From positions 21,968,661 to 22,032,660 of the forward strand of contig JAVDOI010000010.1 of assembly GCA_032191485.1 (NCBI GenBank): DNA of 64,000 nt, written 5' to 3'. Shown in pieces: positions 26,062 through 39,084 of the stretch. The stretch comes from Leptoclinus maculatus (lineage: Eukaryota; Chordata; Actinopteri; Perciformes; Stichaeidae). Position numbers and translations under genes: made by a program. The notes beneath the pieces were generated by a model. The model did no database searches. It was not told the origin of the DNA and saw nothing but the letters and a program-made list of their open reading frames with translations. Numbering within the stretch: position 1 is the first letter of the stretch; every line of letters starts with the position of its first letter.

Positions 26062-28114
26062 AAATGTCCTAATGTGAGCCTTTATCCTCAGGCTATGCAG
26101 TCCACGATGAATACACGACACGTTCACCACTCGCTCTTGGTCCCCAGAGGCTGCTTCTCAAGCTAAGGTCATGCTGGTCTCATATTTCAGTCCGATGCCT
26201 CAGAGTAGATCCCCAATTGTCATAGATGTACTTTTCATAGAATGTTGGGTCGATAGCTTTCCCTCGACATGGTTCCTTGTAACCATGTAACCATTCACTG
26301 TCTGTACAGTAATGAAGCACTTGTTTTACATATCCAGTGAGACATATAGCAGCCTGTGACTGTGAGGAAATGAGTCCTTGTTTGGGCTCCTGGGGTTAAA
26401 CAGCGCAGTATCTTAAATTATAATGAATTGCTTATCATTTTCTATTAGCATATCCTCGTGTAATATGACTGGTGCCAAATACTAAACCACACTGGGCTTA
26501 CACTGGGGACTTTTAATTGCAGCATCACTGTAATCATCATCCCCTTATTCAATACCGGAAATCTTGCCTCATAACAAAAACATGATATTTCTGGAATGAG
26601 TTCAATAACCACGGAATGCAACAACAAGATATCTCCTCTGCAGGAGCAATATTACCGCTGATCTTTTAATAGAATCCTCATCCGATCAATACTGATGAAA
26701 TGCTAAAAGACGAGACCTGGATGTGAAACTCTGTGTAGCAGAACGTGAGTCCTGTTGGACTCTGTGTCCGTGTCAGCCAATCACAGCCAACATCGGCGTA
26801 TTACCTGGTATTATTCAGCTCTTTACTGAATGCTGGGCTGAGCATTTTTGTATGTAATATTTTCACGCAAGCGTTCGACGTGTGCCTGCTCTGTGAGGAA
26901 TAACACCAAAGGTGGAGGCTGTCTGATGTTGTAATTAACCCTTTATGTCTCCGTTGTAACGGCGTGAGCTCCGGTTGTAACGTGGCTAAAAAGCGGTCGT
27001 TCCAAGGATGTGATCAAATAATGTAAAACAGAACGGTGTCATGAACAGGTGCCGGATGTACCAGTTGGCGCCCCATGTTCTGTGTAGCATCAAAGCATTG
27101 TGGATGGTAGGGTCCGCTGTGTGGGCACCGGTCGTGTCTCGTTAGTCCTCACAGACCGATAGATGTGATGCATTAGCACCACGTTACATTACAGTAACAG
27201 CCTTTTAGTCAACTGAGTAGAAGTTCAGAGCATCTGCTCTATTGAGAAGAGTCCCACTGTGTTCAAGTGAGAAGCCCAGCGTGTGATGCAGAGGATGAGA
27301 GGAGGATGGGGGGGGGGGTCTATTGAATAATGGGGGGGTGGAGAGGTATTAGTGTCATGAATATGATACAGATCTTGGATAAAGGGTTCACTACCAGTGG
27401 TTTTGTTTAATGCGTTGGGAGGTCAGCAGTAAATCGTTGGATGAATGGCTTGTTTTAAAGGGACGGAGACGGAAAAGAAGGTCTGGCTCCACGATGTTAG
27501 GAATAAAAGAGGAAAGAGGAAGTGGGTACTGAAGCGATGAGCGATCCTACCGGCCACACAGGACACCAATGTGTTCTGCTCTTTTTCTTCCTCAACCCGA
27601 CAAACTTACTGTAAATGTGAGAGACAGGTGAGGTCAAGGAGTGAGTGCAGTCCGGCCTTCAGGGGGAGAAGAAGAGAGGGGAGAGTGAGGAGGGCAGAGA
27701 GGGAGGTGAGAAGAGGTGAGGAAAGATAGACCCAAGTCGTTAGACAAGAAGATCGACAGAGGAGCTGCCAAGACAAAGAAAAAGACAATAGAACGGGAAT
27801 AGAACAGAAAGAGGAGGAGGTGAGAGGAGCAGATGAAAAAAAGAGTAAAGAACGGGTATGTGACAAGGAGGATGTGTTGTAGGTGGAGCAGCTGTGATAC
27901 GGTGTCAGTGGAGACGTCACCTGCCTCTCTGGAAGGTGGAGGCAGGGCGATAAACGTCCTCCACTCGTCCACCTCGCCACACAAGTACAGACAATGTCCC
28001 TGCTCTCAAAACCTCTCTTTTTAAACGTCTCCACTTCCACGCGAGAATCTCTTTTTTGCTCATCCAGTGCATCAAGCGTGTGCTGGTAAGAGTGTGAGCA
28101 TTGCAGTCGTGAGA

Positions 28115-28270
<156 letters not shown>

Positions 28271-29235
28271 GATTCTGCAGCAGAAGGACAAAAAAAAAGA
28301 GTCTCATCCAACTCGTCAAGTCTAACGAAGTGGAACCGCTCCAGCAGCGAAAGTTTGAAATTGGAGATGAGAAACAGATTGTCCGGCTGCTCTGCCACAG
28401 AATCTGGTTGACGTTGTGCCTCGTCAGCACATCCACAGACAACCGGCCTCACCAGAACCAAACGGGAGCCAAGAGTGCATCGGTTTACAGGCGGCGGGGA
28501 TTTACAGAAATCACATTACAGCGGGGTTATCTGATGACAGGAACCTTATTGCAGACACCTGAAGAGACGACGGTGCTTCTTTACATAATGTCTTGGACTT
28601 CTTTGGAAAGCTGGAATACGATGCTTTCCAATGTTAAACAACGAGCTGATCATATTCACACTTCATCAGAGCGACACTCACATGAAAAGGTTTGTTCATA
28701 AAAAACCTACATACTGACAAAAAAGTCACGTTTTCTGCTTTGAGCTACGACACATAGTGTTATAGAAACGCTGTTTTTCTGTAACACGAGACCCCCTGAG
28801 GCAGCACACTCTATTACCTCGGAAACAACCATTCCTCATCATCATGTTGTGCACGGTGTGTCGTGCCCTACGGTGACATCATGTATATTCATGCTAATGC
28901 TCCCGCTTCTCCGTGTTTATGAGTTGACTTTGAGGCATATTTTTTGTACAGAGAATCACATCTTGCTTGGTTATTAAGCCTCATCGTGAATTGAAAAAAC
29001 AAACAAAAAAACTCCTGAAAATCACAGTGTATGAGTCACAGGTTGAGATGAAGGAAACGCATGCAGGCTGTGTGTGGTGCTGCGTTTTTTAATTAGTGTT
29101 CGGGTGACTCCCCCAAAAAAACATGCCTCATCTTATTGCTATTTGCATAGCATGCACATAACGTGCCCAACCCTGGGGGGTTTATAAGACAAAATACAGC
29201 AGTGGACACACATTCCATTAACATTCATTCCATTA

Positions 29236-29291
29236 CAAAATTTTGATTTGTGATTTTGGGCTCTACAAAATGAATTGAATTGAATTGAATT
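29236..29291 (+). mobile_element. Probable non-LTR retrotransposon 3' tail with (TGAAT)n
   Basis: GATTTGTGATTTTGGGCTCT is followed by ACAAAATGAATTGAATTGAA, ending in about four TGAAT/TTGAA units. Fish LINE 3' ends of the form TTTGGGCTATACAAATAAAATTGAATTGAATTG are common, so this is likely a strongly 5'-truncated LINE copy (clade uncertain, CR1/L2/Rex1-like) on the + strand. Only the tail can be recognised. Confidence 0.45.
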
Positions 29292-30072
29292 ACTTCACCG
29301 CTCGATGTTCAACGATACGTCCTGCTCGCTCTCTCCGGCCTCGCAAATAACATCTGCTACGAAAAAAGGTTCTTTTCTTGAAGCACAACTCAAGTTTTTC
29401 ATCGTCATCCAGCCAAAATAAATCAACATAAATGGAAGTCATTTTACTAATGAGTACATTCCTCGTAGATGGGACAGTAAAACAAAAAATAATCATATTT
29501 ATATTGATATCTATAAATGCACAGAACAATACGAAAATTATCAGAATGCTTCTTAAAAACCACGAAGGTTATGGGGGGTATCTTTTTTTTTTACTTTAAT
29601 CTCTTTTTAGCATATTTTGGACACATTTGCATTCATTAAATGTGAAAATGAGATTTAGCATGTAACTAGAAGGGAGCTCAGACCTTCACCAAGGTTGTTT
29701 CCCCCCAAGTGAAGAATAATGAGTGTATCCATCCCGTGAGTTGGGTTCTGGTTCTTACTCGGCTCATGCTACACACTTACACCAAAGCGGGCCGGTAGTT
29801 TTTACTTAATCCTGCTGACAAACAGACTCACCTAAAACCATCACCTCTTTGGTCTATAGGTCATTTTACTGCATCATGACTTAATATTTCATAAATATGA
29901 CATATCTCTCACAAGTAGGAGGTCGTTTCCCAACGATGAGAAAACTATTATGAGATTTGTATCTGATCATCTTTACAAAAGCTGATCACCAGGGATCACC
30001 ATTCAGGCATGAGACTTTTCCGTCTATTTTAGAACTCCAGAGACCATTTCTGAGATCAGTGTAAATTCGAGG

Positions 30073-30102
30073 TTTTTTTTTTTTTTAGGGGGGGGGGGGG
30101 GG
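30073..30102. repeat. T14-A-G15 double homopolymer
   Basis: A run of about 14 T, a single A, then 15 G. Both runs are prone to length error. Confidence 0.9.
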
Positions 30103-30629
30103 TAAGGTACCTCTGTGGGCTCTGACGATCGCGTACATGTGAACACACTGTGACTCGGTAACTATCCGGAGCGCTTCAACTCGTATCATTGTCTTAATGT
30201 ATGTGCTTGCTAACATAACGATAAAAAGCAGAGTACGTCGAACTGGCCAGCCAGCGTTTCTCCGATTGGAGTGAGACGAGGAGAAAAGGTGATGTCGTGA
30301 TCTTCACAATAAAATATCTTTGATGTGACGTGTCGAGTCTTGGCCAATCAGCGTTCAGATGTCTACAGCGTCTTCATTTCCCTCCGTTACAGTTTAAGTT
30401 ACGTTATTGTTCAGACTTGCTGGTTAAGTTAACGTCCACTGCATGCGGAACTCTGTCGACTTTTAACGTTCGTCATTATCGCGAATTTGGAGGAAAAAAT
30501 GTAACGTGATGAAACATGAAGCCCCCCCCCGTGTTCCGGTTCAGTTCACGCGGTCACTCGTTAACATTAAACCAGAACACCGGCGGATCTGCTGGCAGGT
30601 TGTTTTTTTTAACTCAAAGTAGAATCAAA

Positions 30630-32025
30630 GGCCCAGATACTGATGAGATGATGAGGTCCAGATACTGATGAGATGATGAGGTCCAGATACTGATGAGATG
30701 ATGAGGCCCAGATACTGATAAGATGATGAGGTCCAGATACTGATGAGATGATGAGGTCCAGATACTGATGAGATGATGAGGTCCAGATACTGATGAGATG
30801 ATGAGGCCCAGATACTGATGAGATGATGAGGTCCAGATACTGATGAGATGATGAGGCCCAGATACTGATGAGATGATGAGGTCCAGATACTGATGAGATG
30901 ATGAGGTCCAGATACTGATGAGATGATGAGGTCCAGATACTGATGAGATGATGAGGCCCAGATACTGATGAGATGATGAGGCCCAGATACTGATGAGATG
31001 ATGAGGTCCAGATACTGATGAGATGATGAGGCCCAGATACTGATGAGATGATGAGGCCCAGATACTGATGAGATGATGAGGTCCAGATACTGATGAGATG
31101 ATGAGGTCCAGATACTGATGAGATGATGAGGCCCAGATACTGATGAGATGATGAGGTCCAGATACTGATGAGATGATGAGGCCCAGATACTGATGAGATG
31201 ATGAGGCCCAGATACTGATGAGATGATGAGGCCCAGATACTGATGAGATGATGAGGCCCAGATACTGATGAGATCCAGATACTGATGAGATGATGAGATC
31301 CAGATACTGATGAGATGATGAGGCCCAGATACTGATGAGATGATGAGGTCCAGATACTGATGAGATGGTGAGGTCCAGATACTGATGAGATGATGAGGTC
31401 CAGATACTGATGAGATGATGAGGCCCAGATACTGATGAGATGATGAGGCCCAGATACTGATGAGATGATGAGATCCAGATACTGATGAGATGATGAGGCC
31501 CAGATACTGATGAGATGATGAGGCCCAGATACTGATGAGATGATGAGGCCCAGATACTGATGAGATGATGAGGCCCAGATACTGATGAGATGATGAGGCC
31601 CAGATACTGATGAGATGATGAGATCCAGATACTGATGAGATGATGAGATCCAGATACTGATGAGATGATGAGGCCCAGATACTGATGAGATGATGAGGCC
31701 CAGATACTGATGAGATGATGAGGCCCAGATACTGATGAGATGATGAGATCCAGATACTGATGAGATGATGAGATCCAGATACTGATGAGATGATGAGGCC
31801 CAGATACTGATGAGATGATGAGGCCCAGATACTGATGAGATGATGAGGCCCAGATACTGATGAGATGATGAGGCCCAGATACTGATGAGATGATGAGGTC
31901 CAGATACTGATGAGATGATGAGGCCCAGATACTGATGAGATGATGAGGTCCAGATACTGATGAGATGATGAGGTCCAGATACTGATGAGATGATGAGGCC
32001 CAGATACTGATGAGATGATGAGGTC
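30630..32025. repeat. Minisatellite, 25-bp unit, about 56 copies
   Basis: Head-to-tail units starting CAGATACTGATGAGATGATG and ending AGGTC, AGGCC or AGATC. The variable dinucleotide (GT/GC/AT) is almost the only difference between copies. Rare variants are TGATAAGATG at about 30716 and GATGGTGAGG at about 31366. One unit near 31265 is 8 bp short (one GATGAGAT word lost), consistent with slippage between internal direct repeats. The unit has no stop codon in any - strand frame, so the array yields 472- and 508-codon frames built on HHLISIWASSSHQYLGLIIS-like repeats; because 25 is not a multiple of 3 the peptide repeats every 75 nt. I consider these frames artefacts. Confidence 0.97.
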
Positions 32026-32377
32026 AAAGGGTTTAATGAAGAGGAGGCTGTTTGTGTAGTGCAGCTTGACGCAGGGCTGAGCTGTGAGTGGAGCTGGGCC
32101 TGGATAAAGGTGGAGGTCTAAACAGACGTGAGTACAGCTTCCTGCTGTCACAGTGTTTTAAATACATTGATGAGGCAGGTATGCTGAATACAGCCTCTGC
32201 TCCAAGGAGATCAAGTAAGTACAGCAACAAGGGCTCACATGCTCTCTCATCACACTGTACACACTGTTCACTGTAATGACCACAGCCAGAGTAGATTATC
32301 ATTTAATTTAAATAATAGAACTGGATTGAATGCATATTAATTGCAAATAGAAGATAGGCCACTATTCTAACAGCTGT
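32026..32377. other. Spacer between two minisatellites
   Basis: About 350 bp of ordinary non-repetitive sequence. Short open frames on both strands (32033-32302 - and 32088-32276 +) are unrecognised. The right end, with CAGTAACAGTGGAAG words, grades into the 31-bp array. Confidence 0.6.
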
Positions 32378-35300
32378 ACAGTAACAGTGGAAGTTAATAT
32401 GAAGACATACAATAACAGTAGAAGTTAATATGAAGACGTACAGTAACAGTAGAAGTTAATATGAAGACATACAGTAACAGTAGAAGTTAATATGAAGACG
32501 TATAGTAACAGTAGAAGTTAATATGAAGACGTACAGTAACAGTAGAAGTTAATATGAAGACGTACAGTAACAGTAGAAGTTAATATGAAGACATACAGTA
32601 ACAGTAGAAGTTAATATGAAGACATACAATAACAGTAGAAGTTAATATGAAGACGTACAGTAACAGTAGAAGTTAATATGAAGACGTACAGTAACAGTAG
32701 AAGTTAATATGAAGACGTACAGTAACAGTAGAAGTTAATATGAAGACATACAGTAACAGTAGAAGTTAATATGAAGACATACAGTAACAGTAGAAGTTAA
32801 TATGAAGACGTACAGTAACAGTAGAAGTTAATATGAAGACATACAGTAACAGTAGAAGTTAATATGAAGACATACAATAACAGTAGAAGTTAATATGAAG
32901 ACGTACAGTAACAGTAGAAGTTAATATGAAGACGTACAGTAACAGTAGAAGTTAACATGAAGACGTACAGTAACAGTAGAAGTTAATATGAAGACGTACA
33001 GTAACAGTAGAAGTTAATATGAAGACATACAGTAACAGTAGAAGTTAATATGAAGACGTACAGTAACAGTAGAAGTTAATATGAAGACGTACAGTAACAG
33101 TAGAAGTTAATATGAAGACGTACAGTAACAGTAGAAGTTAATATGAAGACATACAGTAACAGTGGAAGTTAATATGAAGACATACAGTAACAGTAGAAGT
33201 TAATATGAAGACATACAGTAACAGTAGAAGTTAATATGAAGACGTACAGTAACAGTAGAAGTTAATATGAAGACGTACAGTAACAGTAGAAGTTAATATG
33301 AAGACATACAGTAACAGTAGAAGTTAATATGAAGATGTACAGTAACAGTAGAAGTTAATATGAAGACATACAGTAACAGTAGAAGTTAATATGAAGACAT
33401 ACAATAACAGTAGAAGTTAATATGAAGACGTACAGTAACAGTAGAAGTTAATATGAAGACGTACAGTAACAGTAGAAGTTAATATGAAGACGTACAGTAA
33501 CAGTAGAAGTTAATATGAAGACATACAGTAACAGTAGAAGTTAATATGAAGACATACAATAACAGTAGAAGTTAATATGAAGACGTACAGTAACAGTAGA
33601 AGTTAATATGAAGACATACAATAACAGTAGAAGTTAATATGAAGACGTACAGTAACAGTAGAAGTTAACATGAAGACGTACAGTAACAGTAGAAGTTAAT
33701 ATGAAGACATACAGTAACAGTGGAAGTTAATATGAAGACATACAGTAACAGTAGAAGTTAATATGAAGACGTACAGTAACAGTAGAAGTTAATATGAAGA
33801 CATACAGTAACAGTAGAAGTTAATATGAAGACATACAATAACAGTAGAAGTTAATATGAAGACGTACAGTAACAGTAGAAGTTAATATGAAGACGTACAG
33901 TAACAGTAGAAGTTAATATGAAGACGTACAGTAACAGTAGAAGTTAATATGAAGACATACAGTAACAGTAGAAGTTAATATGAAGACATACAATAACAGT
34001 AGAAGTTAATATGAAGACGTACAGTAACAGTAGAAGTTAATATGAAGACGTACAGTAACAGTAGAAGTTAATATGAAGACGTACAGTAACAGTAGAAGTT
34101 AATATGAAGACATACAGTAACAGTAGAAGTTAATATGAAGACGTACAGTAACAGTAGAAGTTAATATGAAGACATACAGTAACAGTAGAAGTTAATATGA
34201 AGACATACAGTAACAGTGGAAGTTAATATGAAGACATACAGTAACAGTAGAAGTTAATATGAAGACATACAGTAACAGTAGAAGTTAATATGAAGACATA
34301 CAGTAACAGTGGAAGTTAATATGAAGACGTACAGTAACAGTGGAAGTTAATATGAAGATGTACAGTAACAGTAGAAGTTAACATGAAGACGTACAGTAAC
34401 AGTAGAAGTTAATATGAAGACGTACAGTAACAGTAGAAGTTAACATGAAGACGTACAGTAACAGTAGAAGTTAATATGAAGACGTACAGTAACAGTAGAA
34501 GTTAACATGAAGACGTACAGTAACAGTAGAAGTTAATATGAAGACGTACAGTAACAGTATAAGTTAATATGAAGATGTACAGTAACAGTAGAAGTTAATA
34601 TGAAGACATACAGTAACAGTAGAAGTTAATATGAAGACGTACAGTAACAGTAGAAGTTAACATGAAGACGTACAGTAACAGTAGAAGTTAATATGAAGAC
34701 ATACAGTAACAGTAGAAGTTAATATGAAGACGTACAGTAACAGTAGAAGTTAATATGAAGACGTACAGTAACAGTAGAAGTTAATATGAAGACATACAGT
34801 AACAGTAGAAGTTAATATGAAGACATACAGTAACAGTAGAAGTTAATATGAAGACGTACAGTAACAGTAGAAGTTAATATGAAGACATACAGTAACAGTA
34901 GAAGTTAATATGAAGACATACAATAACAGTAGAAGTTAATATGAAGACGTACAGTAACAGTAGAAGTTAATATGAAGACGTACAGTAACAGTAGAAGTTA
35001 ATATGAAGACGTACAGTAACAGTAGAAGTTAATATGAAGACATACAGTAACAGTAGAAGTTAATATGAAGACGTACAGTAACAGTAGAAGTTAATATGAA
35101 GACATACAGTAACAGTAGAAGTTAATATGAAGACGTACAGTAACAGTAGAAGTTAATATGAAGACGTACAGTAACAGTAGAAGTTAACATGAAGACGTAC
35201 AGTAACAGTAGAAGTTAATATGAAGACGTACAGTAACAGTAGAAGTTAACATGAAGACGTACAGTAACAGTAGAAGTTAATATGAAGACATACAGTAACA

Positions 35301-36262
35301 GTAGAAGTTAATATGAAGATGTACAGTAACAGTAGAAGTTAATATGAAGACATACAGTAACAGTAGAAGTTAATATGAAGACGTACAGTAACAGTAGAAG
35401 TTAATATGAAGATGTACAGTAACAGTAGAAGTTAATATGAAGACGTACAGTAACAGTAGAAGTTAATATGAAGACGTACAGTAACAGTAGAAGTTAATAT
35501 GAAGACATACAGTAACAGTAGAAGTTAATATGAAGACGTACAGTAACAGTAGAAGTTAATATGAAGACGTACAGTAACAGTAGAAGTTAATATGAAGACG
35601 TACAGTAACAGTAGAAGTTAATATGAAGACGTACAGTAACAGTAGAAGTTAATATGAAGACATACAGTAACAGTAGAAGTTAATATGAAGACGTACAGTA
35701 ACAGTAGAAGTTAATATGAAGACGTACAGTAACAGTAGAAGTTAATATGAAGACATACAGTAACAGTAGAAGTTAATATGAAGACGTACAGTAACAGTAG
35801 AAGTTAATATGAAGACGTACAGTAACAGTAGAAGTTAATATGAAGACGTACAGTAACAGTAGAAGTTAATATGAAGACGTACAGTAACAGTAGAAGTTAA
35901 TATGAAGACGTACAGTAACAGTAGAAGTTAATATGAAGACGTACAGTAACAGTAGAAGTTAATATGAAGACATACAGTAACAGTAGAAGTTAATATGAAG
36001 ACATACAGTAACAGTAGAAGTTAATATGAAGACATACAGTAACAGTAGAAGTTAATATGAAGACATACAGTAACAGTAGAAGTTAATATGAAGACATACA
36101 GTAACAGTAGAAGTTAATATGAAGACATACAGTAACAGTAGAAGTTAATATGAAGACATACAGTAACAGTAGAAGTTAATATGAAGACATACAGTAACAG
36201 TAGAAGTTAATATGAAGACGTACAGTAACAGTAGAAGTTAATATGAAGACGTACAGTAACAG
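32378..36262. repeat. Minisatellite, 31-bp unit, about 125 copies
   Basis: 3.9 kb of head-to-tail units beginning ACAGTAACAGTAGAAGTTAA and ending TATGAAGACGT or TATGAAGACAT. Copies are nearly identical. The main variable site is ACGT versus ACAT, a CpG that reads as CpA in many copies, consistent with methylation-linked decay. Other marked variants are ACAATAAC, AACATG for AATATG, GATGT for GACGT, and AGTGGAAG. These variants recur at multiples of 31 bp (ACAATAAC copies at roughly 32409, 32625, 32871, 33400, 33552, 33614, 33831, 33988, 34920), showing higher-order duplication of blocks. About eight consecutive ACAT-type units sit near the right end (about 35970-36200). The array has stops in all frames. 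Confidence 0.97.
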
Positions 36263-36884
36263 GGTTCAATGAAAACTAATCACTTTATTTGCAGGCGATG
36301 GTTCTCGCTACTCTTGTTATCTTTGTTTTTATTTGACTAAAACTTTTGAAAATGAGACCTCGTTCTAAATGGATTTTGTCTAATAAAGGTTGTTAATAAT
36401 AATAATATTGATTTAAAAAAGAAAGAAGAAGCTAACTAGCTCTTCAACTGGAGCTGAAATAGTGATAAATAACTGAATAATAAATGATTCTTTTGCTTAA
36501 AGTAAATACGGTCTTATCACTTAATGTTATTATCAGAGTACACCAGAATGCTACATTTTAAAGATCATATTTAAAAATGAAAATTCATGCCACCGGCACC
36601 CCCCCCCCCCCCTAGAAATGTTGTGTTGATAATGTTCCTCCCTTTTCAGCATTTGTCTGTCTCATGCCTGTCATTACGTCTTCCTTCACATGAGGCAGTT
36701 CCCCGTCAGAAAGGGCTGTCTGACAACAAGGTAAAGAGGTGATACATATTCTAAATATAGAGTACACTATGGTTGTGAGCTCCTAATATGTTACAGTTAA
36801 CACCATGAACTGTAAACTCATGGTGGGAGAGTTAAAGTTCTAAGATGAAAAACACAGACAACTCCCAGACCAGACAACACCGTG
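36263..36884. other. Intronic sequence, no gene seen
   Basis: A short AT-rich stretch containing ATAATAATAATATTGATT (about 36398-36413) and a C14 run at 36599-36612. No exon or RNA gene is seen. Confidence 0.5.
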
Positions 36885-37145
36885 GCAGCAACCTGTCAAT
36901 CACAGTAGCCCCACCCTAAAGCATCCCCTGCTTTATGGTCTGTTTGACTCTAAATGGACCATCATTTACTAAATGAACATCATGCTGTATTGAAGAAGAC
37001 TTGAAACTAGAGATTAAGACCATAAACTCATGTTTACAATGTTTACTGAGGTAATAAATCAAGAGAGAAGTAGAGTCATTTTCTCATAGACTTCTATACA
37101 ACCAGAGGAGTCGCCCCCTGGTGGACACTAGAGAGAATGCAGGTA
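36885..37145 (-). repeat. Dispersed repeat family A, copy 3 (inverted)
   Basis: This is the reverse complement of the left 260 bp of the copies at 23286 and 39085: CTGCATTCTCTCTAGTGTCC is present as its complement at the right end and GGGCGGGGCTAC-like sequence as GTAGCCCCACCC at the left. It stops near CTGTCAATCACAGTAGCC and lacks the right part that copies 1 and 2 have, so it is truncated. It carries the best CTCF-like core of the three, on the - strand at 37112-37124. Confidence 0.85.
37112..37124 (-). promoter_or_regulatory. CTCF-like motif in repeat copy 3 (reverse)
   Basis: On the - strand this reads CCACCAGGGGGCG in the context TGTCCACCAGGGGGCGACT. That is an almost perfect match to the CTCF core consensus (CCACCAGGGGGCGC). 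Orientation is reverse, facing the forward motif at 23306-23318. Binding is not demonstrated. Confidence 0.55.
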
Positions 37146-39084
37146 AAAGGCTGTTCAGCATTGGTTTCACTTTGTGTACCTGGAGGTTTCAGTAGTGCAG
37201 ATGTTGTATTCACAGCCACCTACAGCTCTGAGGAAAAACATGGATAGTTATCCCATATGCTGATGTCTTCACACGCAGACGTGCACATATGTCCACACCC
37301 ACAGACACAGAATTGAAAAGCAGGCTGCCTTAAAATCTGCTGCCAGACAGCTGTGAGTCATTTTACCTTGCTCAGCAAAACAGACATTTTAGACAGGTTT
37401 ATTTCATCAACAGTGAGAGCCTTAAAGATATCATAGGGAACGTCTGTGAGTCAGCTCAGTGTTTGATAACTCGGAAAGGAGAGGCTGGGTAAGGACTCTC
37501 TGCTGTGTGTGAATGCAGTATTTTAGCACCACAGCTCCCATATAAACTCGCAAATAGCATAATATCTTAAGTTGTAATACTCATATGAATACAATGCACA
37601 GAAATATGAGCTACGTTCAGATCAGTGGAGCAGTGAGTAAAAGATTACATTTCATCTTTATTCTTGATTCTTAAAGATGAAGTCACTCAAACGTGCATTT
37701 CTTGTATTTGTGGACATGATTCACATTTTGTGTTCGTCACTTTATGCTTTTTCTATCGTGCACACTGAAGCGTTCAAAATGAGGCGTCAGAAGAATAACA
37801 GCAGCTCAGGTCTTCAAACGACAAGACCCTTTTGTTGAAGTTTATTTCTAAGAGATAATATATGATTCAGCTAGATTCATCATTTTTTTATCTATTGATT
37901 GTTTCTTTAATTAATTGATTATCAACGAAGCGCTAAGTGTTTCTTTTCCAGCGTTTAACTGAGGACACAAAGAGGAAAGTGGGAATCTCGCTCAATATCT
38001 CCGATCGATCTGATCGATGCTGCAAGATTTAGTTGTTACATTGAACTCCATGAAACAATTCTCACGTCTTGAATCTGCCTTTCATAAACCAGCAGCGTTT
38101 GCTGTTGGTGCGCTCTTATTTCCAACCAAACATGGAGAATCGGTACGTCTCAGTCTAAGCGCTTTGCTTTTGTTAAACTCGAGTAAATTAGCCAGTGAAA
38201 CAAAGCCCGACATCCCCTCACCTTCACCTCTTATCTGAAACACACTCCCCGCTGAAGTAGAGGCGGCGGGGCCAGTTGCGATTCATTATGTATTGTAGCC
38301 CTCCTCCTTCGTGCTGTTCAGCATTTTCTAATCATGTCCCACATGATCCGTTTCAGTCTAGCCACTCCAACATCCACTCTCCTCCGCTAGAAATTTAATT
38401 ACACCCTCCAGCCGGTCAAGGTCGTCCCACAGATGAAATCTAAACATTTTTATTCTACTTGGCTGAGGAGATGGAGAGGCGGAGAGGCAGCGGCCTGGCA
38501 TCGCGGTCGCTCTTCCTCCTTTCATCACGTTCTCTCGCTCTCTTAATATTCCTGGTTTGGCTCGCATCAGAAAAGGAGCATTTTTGACCCGTTTACCATC
38601 TTTTCTTTTCCTTTTCTAATCCGTCCTCTTTAAACCCTGCCTGTGGGGAATTCTCCGTTACATGTTCTAGCTCTTGCATTCTTCACACTCCTGAATTGTT
38701 CTGTCATCTCTTTCTTTTTCTCTCTCTTTCTGTTCTCGTGACAGATCAGACAGCGGAGATGCAGGAGAAGCTTCCTGCCTGTAGAGCTGAGCTGTGTTGG
38801 TACACAGGAGGGTGGAACGTTGAACTTTCTATGACACATTTTAGTGCAATTTAGTTTGATGAAATTGAAATATGATTGGACTAACAGTGGAGTCTAATAT
38901 TTCACAAAGTAAAGGTTTGTGTAGCATTTTGGTAACTATCGGTGAAAGTCGGTGTGTTTTGCTAATAATGAGTCCTTCATATCTACATAGGGAGTGGGTC
39001 CTCCACGGAGTTGGCTGTGTTGCACCGACATGTTTCTACAGTAGCTCAGAACGGACACAACCGAACACTGAAGTGCCTTAAAAC
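37146..39084. other. Intronic sequence, no gene seen
   Basis: Non-repetitive sequence with no supported exon. Short frames at 38017-38238 and 38630-38839 are unrecognised. A T/C-rich strip lies at about 38600-38740. Confidence 0.5.

Larger units (their letters stand above)
28271..30629. other. Intronic sequence, no gene seen
   Basis: Nothing coding is supported. A 123-codon + frame (28330-28701) has no known domain. The segment holds a probable LINE tail (29236-29291) and a T14 then G15 double homopolymer (30073-30102). Confidence 0.5.

Noticed and set aside
30609..32151. 472- and 508-codon - strand frames with SSSHQYLGLIIS-like repeats
   Set aside because: They are translations of a 25-bp minisatellite that lacks stops in all reverse frames; the same DNA gives the same peptide in shifted frames, which a real gene would not.
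30630..36262. CRISPR-like array
   Set aside because: Units are directly adjacent and near-identical with no unique spacers; this is a eukaryotic minisatellite.
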